Source: JACJXF01 sp964349045 (GTDB lineage: Bacteria > Bacteroidota > Bacteroidia > Bacteroidales > GCA-2748055). Taken from it: a stretch of DNA of 16,697 bases. The stretch is from NCBI GenBank assembly GCA_964349045.1, contig CAYGFI010000108.1:1-16697 (forward strand). Reading direction: 5' to 3'. The notes below the pieces were generated by a model, which had not been told where the DNA came from, ran no database searches, and saw only the letters and a list, made by a program, of their open reading frames with translations. Shown in pieces: positions 15,158 through 16,697 of this stretch (the first letter of the stretch is position 1; each line of letters begins with the position of its first letter). A program made the position numbers and the translations under genes.

Positions 15158-16541
15158 GTACCAAATTAGCAATAGTATGAAAGGCGGACAAGATATTCTG
15201 GTTATTTTTAATGCAGGTATCGGTAATAGATCGGATAATGGCATAGATCTCTGCCCCGCGTTGGGTTTTAAACTGGCCGGAGACCTTTTGTTTAACTTTA
15301 ATATTGCGGATTGCTCTTTCCGAAGCATTATTATCGGGAGGCACTTCGGGATGGTATAAAAAAGTGAAGATATAGTCTTTGTACTTATTCATACGTTTGT
15401 GGAAAGAGCCGACCTCTTTCATGTGTTCAGGGATTTGGGTTTGCAGTAAAACCAAGAGCCGGTGTTCAAGTTCAGTTCTTTGATTTATTGGGTAGTAATA
15501 TTCAGGCGGAGACAAAATCTTTTTCAGTTGCAGGGCGTCGTACAACAATTGTTTGAAAAGGCTTGCCCAGTGTGATTGATACCGCTCTTCAAAGAAGTTT
15601 AGTTCTCTTAAAAGGTGAGCCGTGCATAATTGATGAGTCTTTACCTTGGTTTCAAAGTGGCTTTTCCAGCAGTCATGGACTAAAACGGCATCTTTAAAAC
15701 CATTTTCGAAATTGGCATCAATAGTTTTTGTGCCCCGGTTGCCTGAAAAAGCAATAAAAGTGGCCAGCCTGCTTTGCCAGGTCCAGAACCAGGCTTTCTT
15801 GCCGTTTACTTTAGCACCTGTTTCATCTGAACCAACCACTTTGCTGTTTTCAACTTCTTTGGAAATGAGTTGCCAGGCAGGAAAAGCCTTTTGTGCAAAA
15901 CGTTCAAGTATGTCGCATATAGCTCCCTGGCTAATGGGCAGGTTGCAAACATCGCTAAAATACTCGCTCATTCTCTCAAAGGGTATAAACTGGCGGGTAT
16001 GCATATAAGCAATGGTTGCTTCAATGTTCGGTCCATAGCTTACAGGTGCATTTATTCCCGCTGGGAAAGTCGATTCAGTCTGGTGGCCACAGGTACAAAT
16101 ACTCCGAAATACCCTATGCTCGGTATATTCAGGTATTATTGGAGGGATGTCAACAACTTGGCGACACTTGTATAATTCTGTTTTTGCATTGGAAAGGTCT
16201 TTGCCACAATGGTTGCAGAAAGCTGGTTTGTGATCGATAATACTGTCTGGATTTTCAACCATCTTAAGAGTGTTACCCTCATGTCCAGACTGACCGCCAG
16301 GTGATTTACCATCCTTGGTTCGCAAGCTTTTCGTTTTTAAAGGCCTGTTTTCATCCTTGGAAGGAGGGACAGAACTATTACGACTATTTTTAGGATGTTT
16401 TAACCGTTCTATCTCTTGAAGCAATTGTTGTATAAGCAATTTTAGTGAAGCCACTTCGGCTTTTAAAAAGCTGTTTTCTTTTTCAAGCTCTAATATCCTT
16501 TTTTGATCTGTTGTCAACTTCCTGCTTTTTATGCAAAACAA
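15150..16541 (-). CDS. IS66-family transposase (TnpC-like, DDE type)
   Basis: A 463-residue transposase. From the N-terminus: a leucine-rich coiled coil (about 13-48), a basic linker with KNSRNSSVPPSKD (51-63) and GGQSGHEG (82-89), typical of IS66; a zinc-finger-like set CNHC (109-112) and CTC (149-151); a helix-turn-helix-like LPISQGAICDIL (201-212); and the DDE core with Asp239 (GSDETG), Asp290 (LVHDCW) and Glu408 (NNASERAIRNIK), followed by the C-terminal QRGAEIYAIIRS. The indicated start is TTG at 16541; the frame stays open upstream to about 16577 without an ATG, so another non-ATG start such as ATT at 16553 is possible. The stop codon lies within the left inverted repeat. Frame and catalytic triad are intact. 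Confidence 0.92.
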   Translation of the reverse strand: MFCIKSRKLTTDQKRILELEKENSFLKAEVASLKLLIQQLLQEIERLKHPKNSRNSSVPPSKDENRPLKTKSLRTKDGKSPGGQSGHEGNTLKMVENPDSIIDHKPAFCNHCGKDLSNAKTELYKCRQVVDIPPIIPEYTEHRVFRSICTCGHQTESTFPAGINAPVSYGPNIEATIAYMHTRQFIPFERMSEYFSDVCNLPISQGAICDILERFAQKAFPAWQLISKEVENSKVVGSDETGAKVNGKKAWFWTWQSRLATFIAFSGNRGTKTIDANFENGFKDAVLVHDCWKSHFETKVKTHQLCTAHLLRELNFFEERYQSHWASLFKQLLYDALQLKKILSPPEYYYPINQRTELEHRLLVLLQTQIPEHMKEVGSFHKRMNKYKDYIFTFLYHPEVPPDNNASERAIRNIKVKQKVSGQFKTQRGAEIYAIIRSITDTCIKNNQNILSAFHTIANLVPE

Positions 16542-16595
16542 GTTAAAAGCAATGGAATCCAGTATTTTAGAAGCTAAAAGTTATTAATTTGTAAC

Positions 16596-16607
16596 CAACA
16601 ATTGTTG
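16596..16607. promoter_or_regulatory. 12-bp palindrome in the IS66 leader
   Basis: CAACAATTGTTG is a perfect 12-base palindrome in the 155-bp leader between the right end of the element and the transposase start. On the minus strand it lies just upstream of TAACTTTT (16583-16576), a one-mismatch fit to the Bacteroidota -7 element, although the TTG-to-TA spacing (15 bases) is shorter than usual. It may be part of the transposase promoter or a protein-binding site. Confidence 0.3.
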
Positions 16608-16684
16608 ATAATGCGACGATTTTTCAGAAAACCAGAAAAAAACACTCTCCGAATTGTTAATAACTGCCCAATTTTATACTATTG

Positions 16685-16696
16685 CTGAATAGTTAC
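16685..16696. repeat. IS66 right terminal inverted repeat
   Basis: CTGAATAGTTAC, perfectly complementary to the left end. Matching continues inward through ATACTATTG (16676-16684), giving a 21-base block at this end against an interrupted copy at the left end. Confidence 0.85.
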
Positions 16697-16697
16697 A

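Larger units (their letters stand above)
15146..16696 (-). mobile_element. IS66-family insertion sequence, complete, single-gene type
   Basis: A 1551-bp element with perfect 12-bp ends: GTAACTATTCAG at 15146-15157 and its complement at 16685-16696. The GTAA start is typical of IS66-family inverted repeats. It carries only the transposase (TnpC-like) gene; the accessory tnpA and tnpB genes of classical IS66 elements are absent, as in the ISBst12 subgroup. The transposase frame is intact, so the element could still be mobile. It is inserted in the start of a PUL gene, reading against the operon. Confidence 0.88.

Noticed and set aside
15177..16240. Small + strand open frames inside the IS66 element that might be accessory genes tnpA/tnpB.
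   Set aside because: They are antisense to the intact transposase, and IS66 accessory genes normally lie on the same strand as and upstream of the transposase; none has the expected motifs.

Overview
The window looks like part of a polysaccharide utilization locus (PUL) from a member of the Bacteroidota. The basis is two tandem SusC/SusD-type gene pairs, lipoprotein signal peptides with acidic residues after the lipidated cysteine, a type IX secretion (T9SS) C-terminal sorting domain, AT-rich leaders without Shine-Dalgarno sequences, and a moderate to low GC content judged by eye. The set resembles environmental Bacteroidales/Marinilabiliales or Flavobacteriia-like PULs, but the genus cannot be fixed from this sequence.

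Layout: bases 1-53 are the 3' end of a group II intron, with a clear domain VI hairpin and bulged branch-point A; the rest of the intron lies outside the window. An AT-rich leader follows. Eight genes then run on the + strand: SusC-like 1 (275-3364), SusD-like 1 (3375-5168), SusC-like 2 (5205-7997), SusD-like 2 (8007-9731), a DUF1735-like/PKD surface lipoprotein (9761-10603), a secreted LamG-like protein with a T9SS tail (10721-11842), a GH27 alpha-galactosidase-type enzyme (12146-13339), and a lipoprotein with a beta-sandwich plus parallel beta-helix resembling clan GH-N (GH28/GH49-like, 13373-14836). The first five genes are spaced by 37 bp or less and are probably one transcript. A 303-bp gap before the GH27 gene holds a long hairpin, a spaced direct repeat and a second inverted repeat, so the two enzyme genes may be controlled partly separately.

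A ninth PUL gene begins at 15036 but is cut after its signal peptide by a complete IS66-family element (15146-16696). This element has a single transposase gene on the minus strand, 12-bp perfect terminal inverted repeats, and a predicted 8-bp target duplication of which the window contains only the first base on the far side.

Inferred working model: the two SusCD complexes import oligosaccharides across the outer membrane; the DUF1735/PKD lipoprotein and the LamG protein bind glycan at or beyond the cell surface; the GH27 enzyme removes terminal alpha-galactose-type residues; and the beta-helix enzyme acts on the backbone or another linkage. The glycan is therefore likely alpha-galactosylated, but its identity is not shown by the sequence. 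No regulator (HTCS, ECF sigma/anti-sigma, AraC) is present in the window.
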